A DNA stretch of 64,000 nt. Source: Amorphophallus konjac (taxonomy: Eukaryota; Streptophyta; Magnoliopsida; Alismatales; Araceae). The translations under genes were made by a program, and so were the position numbers. The notes below the pieces were generated by a model. It did no database searches. It saw only the letters and a list, made by a program, of their open reading frames with translations, and was not told where the DNA came from. This document shows, in pieces, positions 34,780-46,114 of the stretch (position 1 is its first letter; each line of letters starts with the position of its first letter). The stretch lies in NCBI GenBank assembly GCA_022559845.1, contig CM040117.1:151470732-151534731 (forward strand), in the 5' to 3' direction.

Positions 34780-36267
34780 TTGGAGAAGGACCTTCTCTCC
34801 ATAATTCTGCTTAACTACAGTCACGACATCTTGGAGAAGTTCACCATGTTCCTACATTAACATGTCAACATCAAAACTGATTATTTTCAACAGGCTAAGC
34901 AAGACACACAAAAGGAAAATTGCCAACTCGATAGCATATAACAACTTGCCCAGTGGCCCGCCCAATGTAAAGCTCATCATTTAGTAATTCCTCATTGTTA
35001 GTTCCCACATCAATTGTTACAGGTAAGCACTGACAGTATTTAGATTCTCATTTTTCATGAAAAAGTAAAAGGAAAATTTAGGTAGATCATAATCCAAAAG
35101 ACATGATTACTGTAGAAGGGCGTATTCCACCGAGGGCAGTATATAAAGCAAACTTACCTCAGGAACATTTTAAACATGATGCTGTCAGGAAAAAATGTGA
35201 ATGCTCATGATTCCATTATGATTTCAGGCTTATATTAATCCCATGCCATATACCTGACATCTGAGAAGACGAAAGTTATTAAAAGGCAGGAGAAGAACAA
35301 GAAGAAAAATCTTAAAAGGAAATTAAAGAAGCAAGCTAAACAGACAGCGGCCATGCAAACTCCCAAAGTCTCGAAGCCCCAAGATATGTTCACCATCCCT
35401 AACAACAATAACTTGAATGCTTCTTTTGGGCCAGTTCTTCAACACCTCAAGGATCTTTCCCTGGTTAAACCAGATACAAGTTAGCCAATCAGGACAAGGA
35501 AGAGTAATACTGGCTAAAGGAAGAAGATAATGTATGCCTGATGCACACTCCCCCTTCTGTACAACAGAAGGTTATGAGGAAAGATAAAAACCCATCCTTT
35601 TCTTTCAAACTGACGTAGAGGCTCTGTGGATGCCTGAAAATGGAGCCATACTTCTGACAGGCCTCACCGACTGTTGGTGTAGCCGATGGGCAGCAGTTCC
35701 CCAACATTATCAATGAGAAGCTTATAGAAGAGCCTCTCATTCCTCCTGATGGAGGTTGTGCATGACCTTCTTCTCCTGTGGAGAAAAGGAGGAAAGGTCA
35801 CGATTGGCAGCAAAGCAAAACAAAATCCATGCTTCCAAAGCACAGCCGTGTTGATCGCAATAGACCTGAAGCTGCTGGGTGATGCACACTGGAGGCAAGA
35901 GGCCGCGCAGGTAGTAAACATCTCTCTTTCTCGGTGAAAGCAAGCCCCTTGTTGTGGTGAGGATCCCTCAACATGGAATAGCCATGAAAGCAAAAAATAA
36001 ACACCCATTATCAGGTTTCATATGAAATTTTACTCGAGAGCAACGATCCATCAGTGGCCTAAAGTAGAGATCTCAAGAGGGACAGAAATGGAGAAGCCTT
36101 CACCTGGCGACGGTGGTAGTCCAGGGGGTGATGAGCTGCTCCTCGGTGGCACAGTCCTCGCCGGAGACATCCTCGACCCCGCCACCGACAGTGCACTTGG
36201 GGTCCAGCACTGATGCCATGTCCCTCATCTACGCCCTATCCCTCATCTCCTTCAGTGTGCTCTCCAT
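34780..36267 (-). pseudogene. NADP-ME: NADP-malic enzyme pseudogene (N-terminal exons, introns kept)
   Basis: Exon 1 (36267-36104) reads MESTLKEMRD, a stop within a small duplication, then VLDPKCTVGGGVEDVSGEDC and ATEEQLITPW. Exon 2 (about 35985-35866) reads GYSMLRDPHHNKGLAFTEKE and LRGLLPPVCITQQLQ with a 1 bp loss between. Exon 3 (35775-35597) holds [27 protein letters not shown] and [20 protein letters not shown], with an internal deletion. Further pieces are [20 protein letters not shown] (35465-35343), KFALYTALGGIRP (about 35158-35118), [18 protein letters not shown] (about 35025-34938) and VVKQNYGEKVLLQF (about 34852-34780). Donor GT survives after exons 1 and 2 but is GA after exon 3, and the exon 2 acceptor lacks AG. 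The family decarboxylates malate to pyruvate with NADP. Only the N-terminal half is present. Since it lies inside CACTA 1, capture of a genomic copy is likely. Confidence 0.85.
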
Positions 36268-36864
36268 GGCCTTTCGGCTGGGGTTTACAGGGAACGAAGG
36301 GGGACGAAGGAGGAGAAGGAAGGAGGAGGGTGGGGGGAAGGGGGGGTACCTGGCCCTCTCGGCCAACCCTCTCTCTGGGTCTCTTGATCATCTCTCAATC
36401 TGAGATTCACATAGGCTACGGTGGCCATAGAACCCCCCCCCCCTTGTCCCCTTACGGTCCCTGTGGAGCCTCTTCGCGGATCTGGTTCGCGGCAGACAGA
36501 TAAGGCACCCCCAAATGCAATCTTCGCTGGACTAGGAGCTCCGCCACCTCAGATCTTGAGCATCCACGGACCTCACGAAGGCCCTACAGATTGTCTGCAG
36601 CATCCCTCCATGGATCAGACCTACCTGTCTGCACCTTTTACCAGCACCTCCTATGGAGATGCAGGCCAGGTCTGGTGTGCCGTCGCCCTCGATTCACCCT
36701 CCCAGCATTCAGATCTGTCCTGGATCTGTAGTCTACTGCACCGTCACCCTCAACGACAGATCCCACTCCAAGCGGCCAGATCCCAGCCAGATCAGGAGGA
36801 TAGCAGTCTGCCCTACATTCTCCACGATCAGATCTGGCGCCGCCGAGTTGGAAGAAGACGCGGG
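36268..36864. other. GC-rich sequence upstream of the malic enzyme pseudogene
   Basis: It has a purine tract (36290-36350), an eleven-C run at about 36430, and a 149-codon plus-strand open stretch (36421-36870) with no family resemblance. It could be the former 5' flank of the malic enzyme gene or CACTA DNA. It continues after copia B at 47586. Confidence 0.4.
36860..36864 (+). repeat. target site duplication GCGGG of copia B
   Basis: GCGGG directly precedes the 5' LTR and recurs at 47581-47585 directly after the 3' LTR. Confidence 0.9.
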
Positions 36865-37160
36865 TGTTGAGTATATTCAGGTGATTTTGATGATAACAAA
36901 ACTCAGGACATGCGTTCTATCACGTGCCATGTATTAGCAATTAAGTTCAACTTTCATACGCATTCAAGGCTTAATTTCATCATGCACTATGTTTAAGTGT
37001 TCATACCCTTCCAAATGCATAAATCCATCTTGGTTCCAAAACTGTCCAGGCTAAGCTTAACTCACTCATTTTAATTGAAACAGGATGTGTCATAAACTGA
37101 CTAGCTCACAAATTATGATTTACTGTCTAACTCTTTCAAAATGCAGGTTTTTCCAGCCAG

Positions 37161-37261
37161 CGGTCGACCGCCGGTCAGGGGCCGGTCGACCGATTTTCCC
37201 AGCAACGAAAGCCTCATTTCTGTAAAATTCCGGTCGACCGCCCCCTCATACCGGTCGACCA
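37161..37261 (+). repeat. CGGTCGACCG palindromes in copia B LTR
   Basis: The perfect 10 bp palindrome CGGTCGACCG occurs at 37161, 37183 and 37231, with a fourth at 37252 ending CA instead of CG. In the 3' LTR (about 46412-46511) all four are perfect. They lie 140-240 bp before the TATA box. Confidence 0.92.
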
Positions 37262-37402
37262 CCAGTCTCGAAAGCCCTTATTGTTGACTTTGTATTTTCA
37301 ACGTGGGAAGCCCCTCTTCTCGTATTTGTTTAATCCCAAAGCCACCAAACTTTCCATATTTTGTGGATCTGGTTCTTGGCTTGTCTCTTGACCATTCAAG
37401 AG

Positions 37403-37412
37403 TTATAAAAAT
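37403..37412 (+). promoter_or_regulatory. TATA box in copia B LTR
   Basis: TTATAAAAAT lies after the palindromes and before the stem-loop chain. The 3' LTR has the same box at 46653-46662. Confidence 0.65.
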
Positions 37413-37722
37413 ATCTCTTTAGGGCAAGAAACCCTAATCATCCAAGGAGGCTCAAGGAGGCTATCAAGGGAAGAGAAGAGTGTTGCTACTGCAGCCGTGA
37501 ATAGTGCTCTGGGAAGGAAGTTCTTCATCCATCTTCAAGTGATCCAAGCCACATCTGAAGCATATCAACCCCAAGCCAAGTGGAGATCAAGTTGCATCCA
37601 AAATCTTCTTCTTCAACTAAGGGAGAGCTTGAATCTGAAGTTTTTATTTTGTGTCTTCCATTCGATTTCTATTTCACATTCAAGTGTGTGTTCTTGTAAT
37701 ATCTGAATACTTGTATGTGTGT

Positions 37723-37884
37723 GGATCTACGCAGATCCGTGTGTGTGTGTGTGTGTGTATTTCTTCACATCTCTTTGTGATTCAGTGTTTGTACACCTTT
37801 GTGGGAGTTCCGAACTCCTCACGTGTGTGTTTTGAACTTGTAACTCTTTACAAGATAGTGTGGGAATCCTCACAGATCGTGAGG
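37723..37884 (+). other. stem-loop chain in copia B LTR (R/U5)
   Basis: Hairpins with arms GGATCT/AGATCC (37723-37738), CACA/TGTG (about 37765-37778), GTGT/ACAC, GGAGTT/AACTCC (37804-37818), CTTGTAA/TTACAAG (37837-37854) and CCTCAC/GTGAGG (37868-37884) are separated by GT-rich linkers. The last touches GGGTGGACGTAGG. The 3' LTR carries the same chain at about 46966-47142. Confidence 0.85.
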
Positions 37885-38325
37885 GGTGGACGTAGGTTGT
37901 CGTTGTTGTATCCGAACCACCTAAAAATCTCTGTCCATTGTGTGGTTTGTTCCTTTTCCTCTATCCCCATTCTGTGCAGCACACTGCGTAGTTTTTTGGT
38001 TGCATTGTTTGTGTTAGATCTAGTATAATTTATCGTTTCCATACTAGATTTTGGGTATATTAAAAGGTGGGTTCGGATCGGCAAGGCAAACCTTGTCAGG
38101 AAGATAACATCTTGCGTGAGTTGAATCTCTGGATTCTCACCTCCGCCATCGTACCTAAGATCGGTTGAATGCGATAGATTCTATTAGATCTCATAGTTTT
38201 CATATAGTCTTGAAATTCATTTCGGCTATTATTCTCTCCTGTTTGTATTGGGCATAAATTTGTGAAAAGTTTGTATACACCCAATTCACCCCCCTCTTGG
38301 GTGTCATTGATCGCGGGACTTCAAT

Positions 38326-38337
38326 TGGTATCAGAGC
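38326..38337 (+). promoter_or_regulatory. primer binding site (initiator Met tRNA) of copia B
   Basis: TGGTATCAGAGC begins 3 bp after the 5' LTR end. Confidence 0.92.
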
Positions 38338-38387
38338 TAAGGCTCTAATTCTTTCAGATCTAACGATCTAGAGTAAGATCCAGATCA

Positions 38388-40210
38388 ATGGCAAACAAGG
38401 GTATGATGCCTGAGGGTCACTCGATTCATCGTCCTCCATACTTCGATGGCTCAAATTACTCCTATTGGAAAAATAGAATGCATGTTTTTCTGAGAGCCCA
38501 AGAGTATGAGATCTGGAGGTTGTGGACAAGGGTCCTTACAAACTCTCTGATGATGAAGAGAAATGGACACCGAGGAAATTAAGAAATGCACTGTGAATTT
38601 TAATGCTATGAATATTATGCAATGTGCTATACATCCTAATGAATTCTCTCGTGTATCCATGTGCAGTTCAGCAAAGGAGATGTGGGACAAGTTGCGGCTC
38701 ATATATGAGGGAACCTCCGAGGTCAAGGAGACCAAGGCAAATCTCCTTGTAAGAGATTATGAGCTGTTCAAAATGAAGCCTGAAGAAACCATCTCAGAGA
38801 TGTTCGCAAGATTAACGGAGATCACAAATGGTCTCAAAAGCCTCGGGAAGGAGTACACAAACTCCGATCTTGTGAGGAAAGTCCTGAGATCACTTCCGTC
38901 GGCGTGGCACACAAAAGCCACAGTAATTGAAGATTCAAAAAATTGTCCACACTTTCCTTGGACGAGCTCATAGGGTCACTCATGACCTATGAGATAAACA
39001 TGAAGAGAACAACCGAGGAAGATACGAAGAAGAAGAAAGTGGTTGGATTGAAAGCTCATCAATCTGATGATGACTTTCAAGAAGAAGAATCCAGCGAGGG
39101 AAGCAATGAAGAAGAAGACTTGGCCATGATAACTCGCCAAGTAAGAGATTCTTGAGAAAGAAGAGAAATTTCCAAGGTAATTTCAGAAAGGGGCAAAGGA
39201 AGCCCTTTCAGACCAAGGGCGAGCCTAGCAAGCCCAATAATGTCATTTGTTATGAATGCAAGAAGCCCGGGCACATGAGAGGAGAATGTCCAGATCTAAA
39301 GAGGAAGTTCAAGAAGGACAAACTCAAGAAGCCCAAGCAATGGTCGCCACATGGAGCGACGAAGAGGACGAACTGTCCGACGAGGAGATCCAAGAGCTAG
39401 TGGAGAGCTTGTGCCTCATGGCACACGAAGATAATTCAACTGAGGTAAATTCTGACCCTGATTTTATTTCAATGAATAATGGGAGTCGGAATATGAAAAA
39501 TTATATACAAAATACAAAAAAATCAGATCTGAAAATAAAACTCTCAAAAAGAAAATTGATGATTCATCACGTGAGGATATTTTTGTTAAATTTGAGAAAC
39601 TAGAATAAGAATGATTTGAGTTAACCGAGGAAAAAGAAACCATGCTTCAAACAATTTTAGATCTTGAAAAAGTAAAAGATGAGTTATCATGTAAAATGTT
39701 TGAAATTGAAAAAGTTTGTGAAAAGCTCAAGAATGAAAAAGAAAATCTGATATCATCTATTTCAAAAATTGAAAGTGAAAATGTGAGCTTGAATAAAGAG
39801 GTAACTAACTTGCAGTTTACTTTCTCTAAGTTTGTCAAGGGCAAACAAAATTTGGATAATTTGTCGGGAGTTAAGGTTAATTTCCAGAAGGAAGGATTGG
39901 AATATACTCCCCAAAATAAAAAATCTTTTGAGCATAAGTTCACTACATCCTATGTTCATGAAAAAGAAAACAACCGTGCTTCATGTTCCAACTCTAAGTC
40001 AAAACATGTCCAACCCAAACCACGACAATTCCAAAGAAAGTTAGCACATGTTAATTACTATCATTATGGTAGATTTGGTCATGTTGTTGCCAATTGATGG
40101 TTCAAATAAAACTCACCGAGAAATCATGCTTTTTGGACCAAGAAAAGATATGCACAGAATTGGACTAACTCCTACGGACCCAAACTAGCTTGGGTACCAA
40201 AATCAATTGC
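38388..40210 (+). pseudogene. copia B gag
   Basis: It starts MANKGMMPEGHSIHRPPYFD and continues in shifting frames: SYWKNRMHVFLRAQEYEIW, SRVSMCSSAKEMWDKLRLIY, ETISEMFARLTEITNGLKSL. This is the UBN2-type gag of plant copia elements. Zinc knuckle CYECKKPGHMRGEC is at about 39250-39291. A coiled-coil region (39640-39830) follows, then a degenerate second knuckle (YYHYGRFGHVVAN, about 40058) and KLAWVPKSIA before the protease. At least six frame changes or stops break it. Confidence 0.88.
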
Positions 40211-43200
40211 ATGAGAATGTTGTTTCTTGCAGATATGTCTTGAAGCCAGGGGGAGCAAATGGTACTTGGATAGCGGCTGTTCAAGGCATATGACAGGGGA
40301 CAAGAAGGTGTTCTCTACACTGCAAGACAAGGATGGAGGATCAGTTGCTTTTGGAGGCAAGGACAAAGGTAAAATCATTGGATCGGCAATATAGGTAAGA
40401 ATTCTGAAATTCTTATTGAGAATGTGCTTTTGGTGAAAGGCTTAAATCACAATCTCTTGAGCATAAGCCAATTGTGTGACAAGGGTTTTAAAATTATTTT
40501 TGATGAAACCCACTGCCTTGTCATAAATAAAACCTCCAATGAAATCAGATTCATCGGCAAGAGAAGCAACAATGTCTATACTATTGATCTAGATGATGTT
40601 TCCGTGATGATGTGTGCTTGGTAGCAAACAATCATGATAATGCATGGCTATGGCACCGAAGACTAGGTCATGCTAGTTTTGGAGTAATCTCAAGTTGTCT
40701 AAACATGACTTAGTAAATGGTTTGCCAAAATTAAAATTTAAAAGTGATAAAATCTGTGAGGCTTGCATAAAAGGTAAGCAAACACGCATAGCTTTCAAAA
40801 ATAAGAACATTGTTTCTACCTCCCGACCTCTTGAATTGTTGCATCTCAATTTATTTGGCCCTACTAAGACATCTAGCCTAGGAGGTAAATTATTTGGATT
40901 TGTTATTGTTGATGACTACTCCAGATTTACATGGGTATTATTTTTAGCCAATAAAAGTGATGTCTTGATAGAGTTTGAAGTGTTTTACAGGAAAATCCAA
41001 AATGAAAGAGTCTACCTTATCACTACCATTCAAAGTGATCATGGTGGTGAATTTGAAAATCATGAGTTCAGCAATTTTTGTGAAGAGCAGGGGTACACAC
41101 ATAATTTTTCATCACCAAGGACGCCCCAACAAAATAGAGTAGTGGAGAGGAAAAATAGAACATTGATAGACATGGCACGGACCATGTTAAGTGAAAATTC
41201 TCTACCAAAATACTTTTGGGCTGAGGCGGTAAGTACAGCGTGTTACATCATCAACAGGGCAATGGTAAGGCCCATTTGAAGAAAACTCCCTATGAGCTCT
41301 ACAAGGGTAAGAAACGAATATTTCCATCTTAAACCCTTTGGATGTCATGTTTCATCCTGAACAATGGTAAGTCCAACCTAGGTAAGTTTGATGAGAAAAG
41401 TGACAAAGGAACTTTCCTAGGCTATGCACTTAACTCTAGAGCTTATCGAGTGTTTAATAAAAGGACTCTGGTTGTTGAAGAAAGTCCTCATGTGATTTTT
41501 GATGAATCTGAACTAAAACTGACAAACCAATCTATTCAATTGTGGATGCAGGAGAAGCCCCAAAAATTCAACTAATGCTGGAACATCTAAAGCAAAGATG
41601 AACCAAAGGAAGGAATACCCAGCAAGAGTGAAGAAGATGAAGATCCTTCAATTGAAACACTGCAAGAGCAGCAAGTGCAGCACCCCGACTTGCCAAGCAG
41701 CTCAACTTCTTAAAGATCATCCAGCTGAAAACATAATCGGTAATCCTCAAGATGGGGTAAGAACGAGATCATCACTAAGGCAAGTAGAGGAAGAGGATTT
41801 GATACCCTTAATCTCACAAGAAGAGCCTAAGGATATTCATGAAGCTCTTCAAAATGAATCCTAGATTCAGGCTATGCATGAAGAGCTACACCAGTTCGAA
41901 AGAACAAAGTGTGGACTCTCGTGCCGCGACCTAAGAATCAATCCATAATTGGAACCCGATGGGTTTTCAGAAATAAGTTAAATGACACGGGATTGGTTGT
42001 TAGGAACAAGGCCCGACTTATAGCCAAAGGGTATAGCAGGAGATGTGTATTGATTTTGATGAGTCATTTGCACCGGTTGCTCGTCTAGAAGCAGTCTGAA
42101 TTTTATTGTCTTATGCTTGCTCATCTAACTTCAAATTATTTCAAATGGATGTTAAATCTGCGTTTCTAAATGGGTATATCAAAGAGGATATCTTTGTAAA
42201 ATAAGCTCCAAGTTTTGAAGACCCCAAACATCCACAACATGTGTACAAGCTCCAGAAGGCCTTGTACGGACTGAAGCAAGCACCAAGGGCATGATATGAA
42301 CGGCTCATCTCATTTCTGATTGAAAATGATTTCAAGAGAGGTAAGGTTGATCAACACAAGGAAATCAGGTAAAGATATATTAGTTCAAGTGTATGTGGAT
42401 GACATAATTTTTGGAGCTACTAATAATGCGTTATGTGATGAATTTGTAGAAATAATGCAAGGAGAATTTGAGATGAGCTTAATGGGTGAATTAACATTCT
42501 TTCTTGGACTACAGGTGAAGCAAACATCTGAAGGCATTTTCATAAGTCAAGCCAAGTACACACTGGAGCTGTTAAGAAATTTGGGATGGCTGAAGCAAAA
42601 CCTTTGTCAACTCCAATGGCCACAACCTCGAAGTTAGACAAAGATGAAAATGGTAAAACAGTAGATCCTACACTGTTTCGAGGTATGATCGGATCACTAC
42701 TGTATCTTACAGCATGCCGCCCTGACATTCAATTCAGTGTATGTCTTTGTGCCCGTTTTCAGTCATGTCCTAAAGAATCTCATCTAATGGCTGTTAAACG
42801 TATTTTTAGATACTTACTTGGCACAATAGATTTTGGCTTGTGGTTTCCCATCGGTAGTTCATTTGATTTGATTGCTTACACGATGCGGATTATGCCGATG
42901 TATTGTAGATCGTAAAAGTACTAGTGGGTACTGTCAGTTTCTTGGTGGGTGTCTAGTCTCATGGGCCTCCAAGAAACAACATTCAGTAGCTCTCTCAATG
43001 GTCGAGGCTGAATATGTAGCCGCCAGAAGTTGTGGAGCCCAAGTACTTTGGATCAAAAATCAATTGCTTGATTTAGATATTGAAGTGAAATGTGTGCCAA
43101 TCTTGTGTGATAATACCAGTACAATCAGTTTGTAAAAAAATCATGTTCAATATTCTAAGACCAAGCATATTGATATTCGTCATCACTTTCTAAGAGATCA

Positions 43201-43345
43201 TGTAGGAAATGGGGTCTTTGAATTAAATTTCATTGACACACACAATCAGCTAGCCGATATTTTCACAAAACCCCTAAACCAGGATCAATTCAGCAAGATA
43301 AGAAGAGAACTTGGGATGTGCAAGGGTGAGAGCATACATGCATAG
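40211..43345 (+). pseudogene. copia B pol (protease, integrase, RT, RNase H)
   Basis: Protease: WYLDSGCSRHMTGDKKVFST at about 40261. Pre-integrase: WHRRLGHAS (about 40650). Integrase: ICEACIKGKQTRIAF, FVIVDDYSRFTWVLFL, SDHGGEFEN, TPQQNRVVERKNRT (40695-41279). RT: TRWVFRNKLNDTG (about 41950), a mutated middle part, QVYVDDIIFGATNN (42390) and SLMGELTFFLGLQVKQ. RNase [21 protein letters not shown] (about 42908), [10 protein letters not shown], then TKHIDIRHHFLRDHV and QLADIFTKPL ending at TAG 43343-43345. Order PR-INT-RT-RH is copia. Numerous frameshifts and stops make it inactive. Confidence 0.93.
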
Positions 43346-43761
43346 GTTTGCACTTAGGATAAGAGTTACATTTATAGAAACTCATATGCATCAAGGGTAG
43401 GAAAACATGCATATTGTCTATATTTACTTTTAATACCTTGTATGTTCACATACACCTGCATGCTTGAATGTATTTATATATATATAGCCCTCCTTGAAAA
43501 ATATTTCTAAGGCCAGATATTCCTTGGTTAAATAATTGTGGACTCAGTGATGTCGGACCTAAGGAAACTTCTTAGGGGGAGTTAGAAACTTTCCTCAAAT
43601 CTCCATCTCTTTCCTTCCCTCCACTTCATGACGTTGGTTCAAATCAGAAGGTCGGATGATAGTCCCCCCCCCATATGAAAAAATGACAAAAAAATGAATA
43701 AAAAATAGAAAAGAAAAGAAAAAGAAACAAAAAAATATAGAATTTTGGATTTTTGGGGCTA
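43346..43761 (+). other. non-coding segment between pol and the downstream ORF of copia B
   Basis: It has no ORF. A GGGGGAG purine block occurs at about 43574, a C9 run at about 43665 and an A-rich tract at 43675-43740. It leads into a palindrome and TATA region. Confidence 0.5.
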
Positions 43762-43843
43762 GCGGTGGACCGCCGCTCCCGCACCGGTCTACCGGTGGCG
43801 ATGAACCGACCCGACCGGATCTCAACCGAACCATCTTATAAGG
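43762..43843 (+). promoter_or_regulatory. putative internal promoter of copia B (palindromes plus TATA)
   Basis: GCGGTGGACCGC (43762-43773) and CACCGGT/ACCGGTG (43782-43797) are followed by CTTATAAGG at 43835-43843, about 310 bp before the ATG of the downstream ORF. The order palindromes then TATA copies that of the LTR promoter, with related GGTSGACC cores. This is an inference from layout only. Confidence 0.45.
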
Positions 43844-44150
43844 GGTCCTAAAACCCCATTCTCTCATTCCAACACTCCCATTCACTCTCCAACACTTCTC
43901 CCAACCCTAGAACACCAAAACTCCACCTCCCAAGCCCCTAAACCTCATCATTCCTCCACCCGCACAAGATCCGGAGTGTTCGTCACGATTTCGGGACGAA
44001 CTCCATTCGGCCGTTCGTGCGTTCGTGGAGTTTCCTCCTAGGTTCTAGTTTGTGGAGAAGGCTTTTGCAAGCCCCTGGAGTGTCCGTTGATCTATCCTCC
44101 GGGTGAGGGTCATCTCTTCAAGGGTTTTCCTCCGGGTTTTCTAGTTCAGA

Positions 44151-45610
44151 ATGTCGCCTAGACTGAGCTCTCGGCGTTCTGCCCAAGGGGAAGCGAGTGG
44201 CCAAAGACGCGAGGCATCGACTCCTCCACCACAGCAAGCACCTGCACCTCGTCGTGCATCTCGATTGCCTCCTCGTCCCATTATTGACCCTCGACTGGTC
44301 GACTTCAACGAGGTGAACGAGCTTTTGCCCGATTTATGTGCTGTCTTTGAGATTCAGCCAGGTTGGACTGATTTCGTCACTAGATATACACGTTATTACC
44401 CCAGTCTAGTGCAGCAGTTTTATGGGAATTTGATTGCAAGGAATGAGGAATTATTTTCTGTTGTTCAAGGGGTTGAGATTCACATTACTCCCGATCTTTT
44501 TGAGAGATGCTTAGGAGTTGCGGCTAGAGGAGCCGACATGGTTTTTGGTCATGGGGAGGTTGAGGAAACATTTCTTGCTATGACCAGTTGTGAGTACGTG
44601 CGTGGTGTCAGCAATTTAATTGAATTGAATGCGAATCATTTTCCACCACTGCAGCGTATATTGCACCATATGTTTACCTCTCTCATTTATCCAAAGAGTG
44701 GTAGCAGAAATGAAGTGACAGAGGTTCACAAATTCCTGTTTTACAATGTTATGAATGGATTCAAGTCAACATGGGTCGCCTCATGACGACTCTCATTGGA
44801 GCTTGCCGAACAAATTTGCGGCGATCCTTGCCGTATGCTTCACAGTTGACCGGCATATTCATTCATGCTGGGATCAATTTGGCAAACGAACAGTTCATTT
44901 ATGTTCGACAAGATGATATCTATGATAAGCATAAGATCTTTACAGATATGTGATATTACTATGGTCCCGATGGTGAGTTATACCGGGATGTGCCTACTTA
45001 TGGAGAAGAAGTTGATAGTGAAGAAGAGTAGGAACAAGAGCAGTAGCAGGATCAAGGGGATGTCCCCCCTCCAGTTCAGGCGGAGGAGCAGCCTCCTCCA
45101 CCCTCACCTCATCATATGGATTCCGAGATGCCTCCTCCACCACAGTTCTATCATGGAGAGTCCTCCACTCAGGAGGCCACACAGCACTCTTGGGTAGATT
45201 ATGAGACTTTTGACAGGCGGTTTACTGGGCTAGAGACTCGTGTGGACACTTTTGGGGATCGACTTTCTACCCTCGGGGATCGCGTCGACACTATGGGCAA
45301 TGTGATTGACACCATGTCAGGTCGCATAGATTCCTTCTCCACTGTTCTGGATACCCTCTCCACTCAAATGGCCACACTCTCCACTCATATGACTAGCCTC
45401 ACTGACAACGTTGCTGATTCCAGCCAGGCCTTCCACATCATGAATATGACACTTCTTGGCATGTCGCACCGTGATGCGGCTCGTGACCTCTCCATTGGCC
45501 GTATTCGGGATAGTCTTCAGCTTCAAGATCATTCTCTTGAAGACATCCGCCGTCGCCTTGGTTACCAGCCTCCTCCTCCAGAGGATCAACCTCCTGCAAA
45601 CACACCATGA
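44151..45610 (+). pseudogene. env-position ORF of copia B (putative plant transposon protein)
   Basis: It opens MSPRLSSRRSAQGEASGQRR, Pro/Arg-rich. A conserved-looking domain follows (residues 45-205) with FYGNLIARNEELFSVVQGVE, LFERCLGVAARGADMVFG and ELNANHFPPLQRILHHM. I recognise this as the plant transposon protein found downstream of pol in Sireviruses. The frame shifts near 44780 and has a stop at about 44951. The last part (45116-45610) is a heptad-like repeat (RVDTFGDRLSTLGDRVDTM and so on), probably coiled coil, ending at TGA 45608-45610. I see no signal peptide or fusion motif, so an envelope function is not supported. Confidence 0.75.
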
Positions 45611-46114
45611 GGATTTTTCTCTTGCTTCCTACCTCTAGGATGCTGTACTTTGGTCTTGTGTCACTTGGGTCCCCCTTCGTCTATCCTATCCCCTTTTGAT
45701 GATGCCAAAGGGGGAGAAGTAGTAGTGCAGGGTTCTATATATTTATGTATGTCGGTGTGTGTTTGTGTGTTTGCATGTGTGATCATGTGAGGATCATTGT
45801 GTCTGTTCTGCACTTGTGCATTTGTTTAGTCACTTGTGTCTAGAGTCATGCATTCATTCTCGCATTAATGTATCTTGTAATGAAATGATGAATTTAATGT
45901 AACTGGTGTTTGATCTCAGATGGTTGGCTCTTGTGTCTCATTTCTTTTCTAATTGACAAATAAAGTGTTGAATGGTTTGCGTTCGTTGGCTTGATGCGAT
46001 GTGAGTAAAATGCCTTGATTTCGAACATTAATCTCAATTTTCAAACATTGCTTAAAGGCACGCCCATGTATTTAAATACCTTTTCAGTTTTGTCATCATC
46101 AAAAAGGGAGAGAT
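45611..46114 (+). other. 3' end of copia B internal region with polypurine tracts
   Basis: CCAAAGGGGGAGAAG at about 45708 and the terminal TCATCATCAAAAAGGGAGAGAT (46093-46114), directly before the LTR, are purine tracts of Sirevirus type. Between them lies GT-rich non-coding DNA. Confidence 0.8.

Larger units (their letters stand above)
36865..38323 (+). repeat. copia B 5' LTR
   Basis: It contains four GTCGAC palindromes (37161-37261), a TATA box at 37403-37412 and a stem-loop chain (37723-37884), and ends TCGCGGGACTTCA. It is a direct repeat of 46115-47580. Confidence 0.95.

Noticed and set aside
36421..36870. 149-codon plus-strand ORF before copia B
   Set aside because: It runs into the LTR, begins in a C run, has no recognisable domain and its composition is Pro/Gln/Ser by GC bias. 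Kept only as a described stretch.
44151..45610. Envelope glycoprotein gene of an endogenous retrovirus-like element
   Set aside because: No signal peptide, membrane segment or Cys pattern. The domain is the plant transposon protein type found downstream of Sirevirus pol, and the tail is coiled coil.
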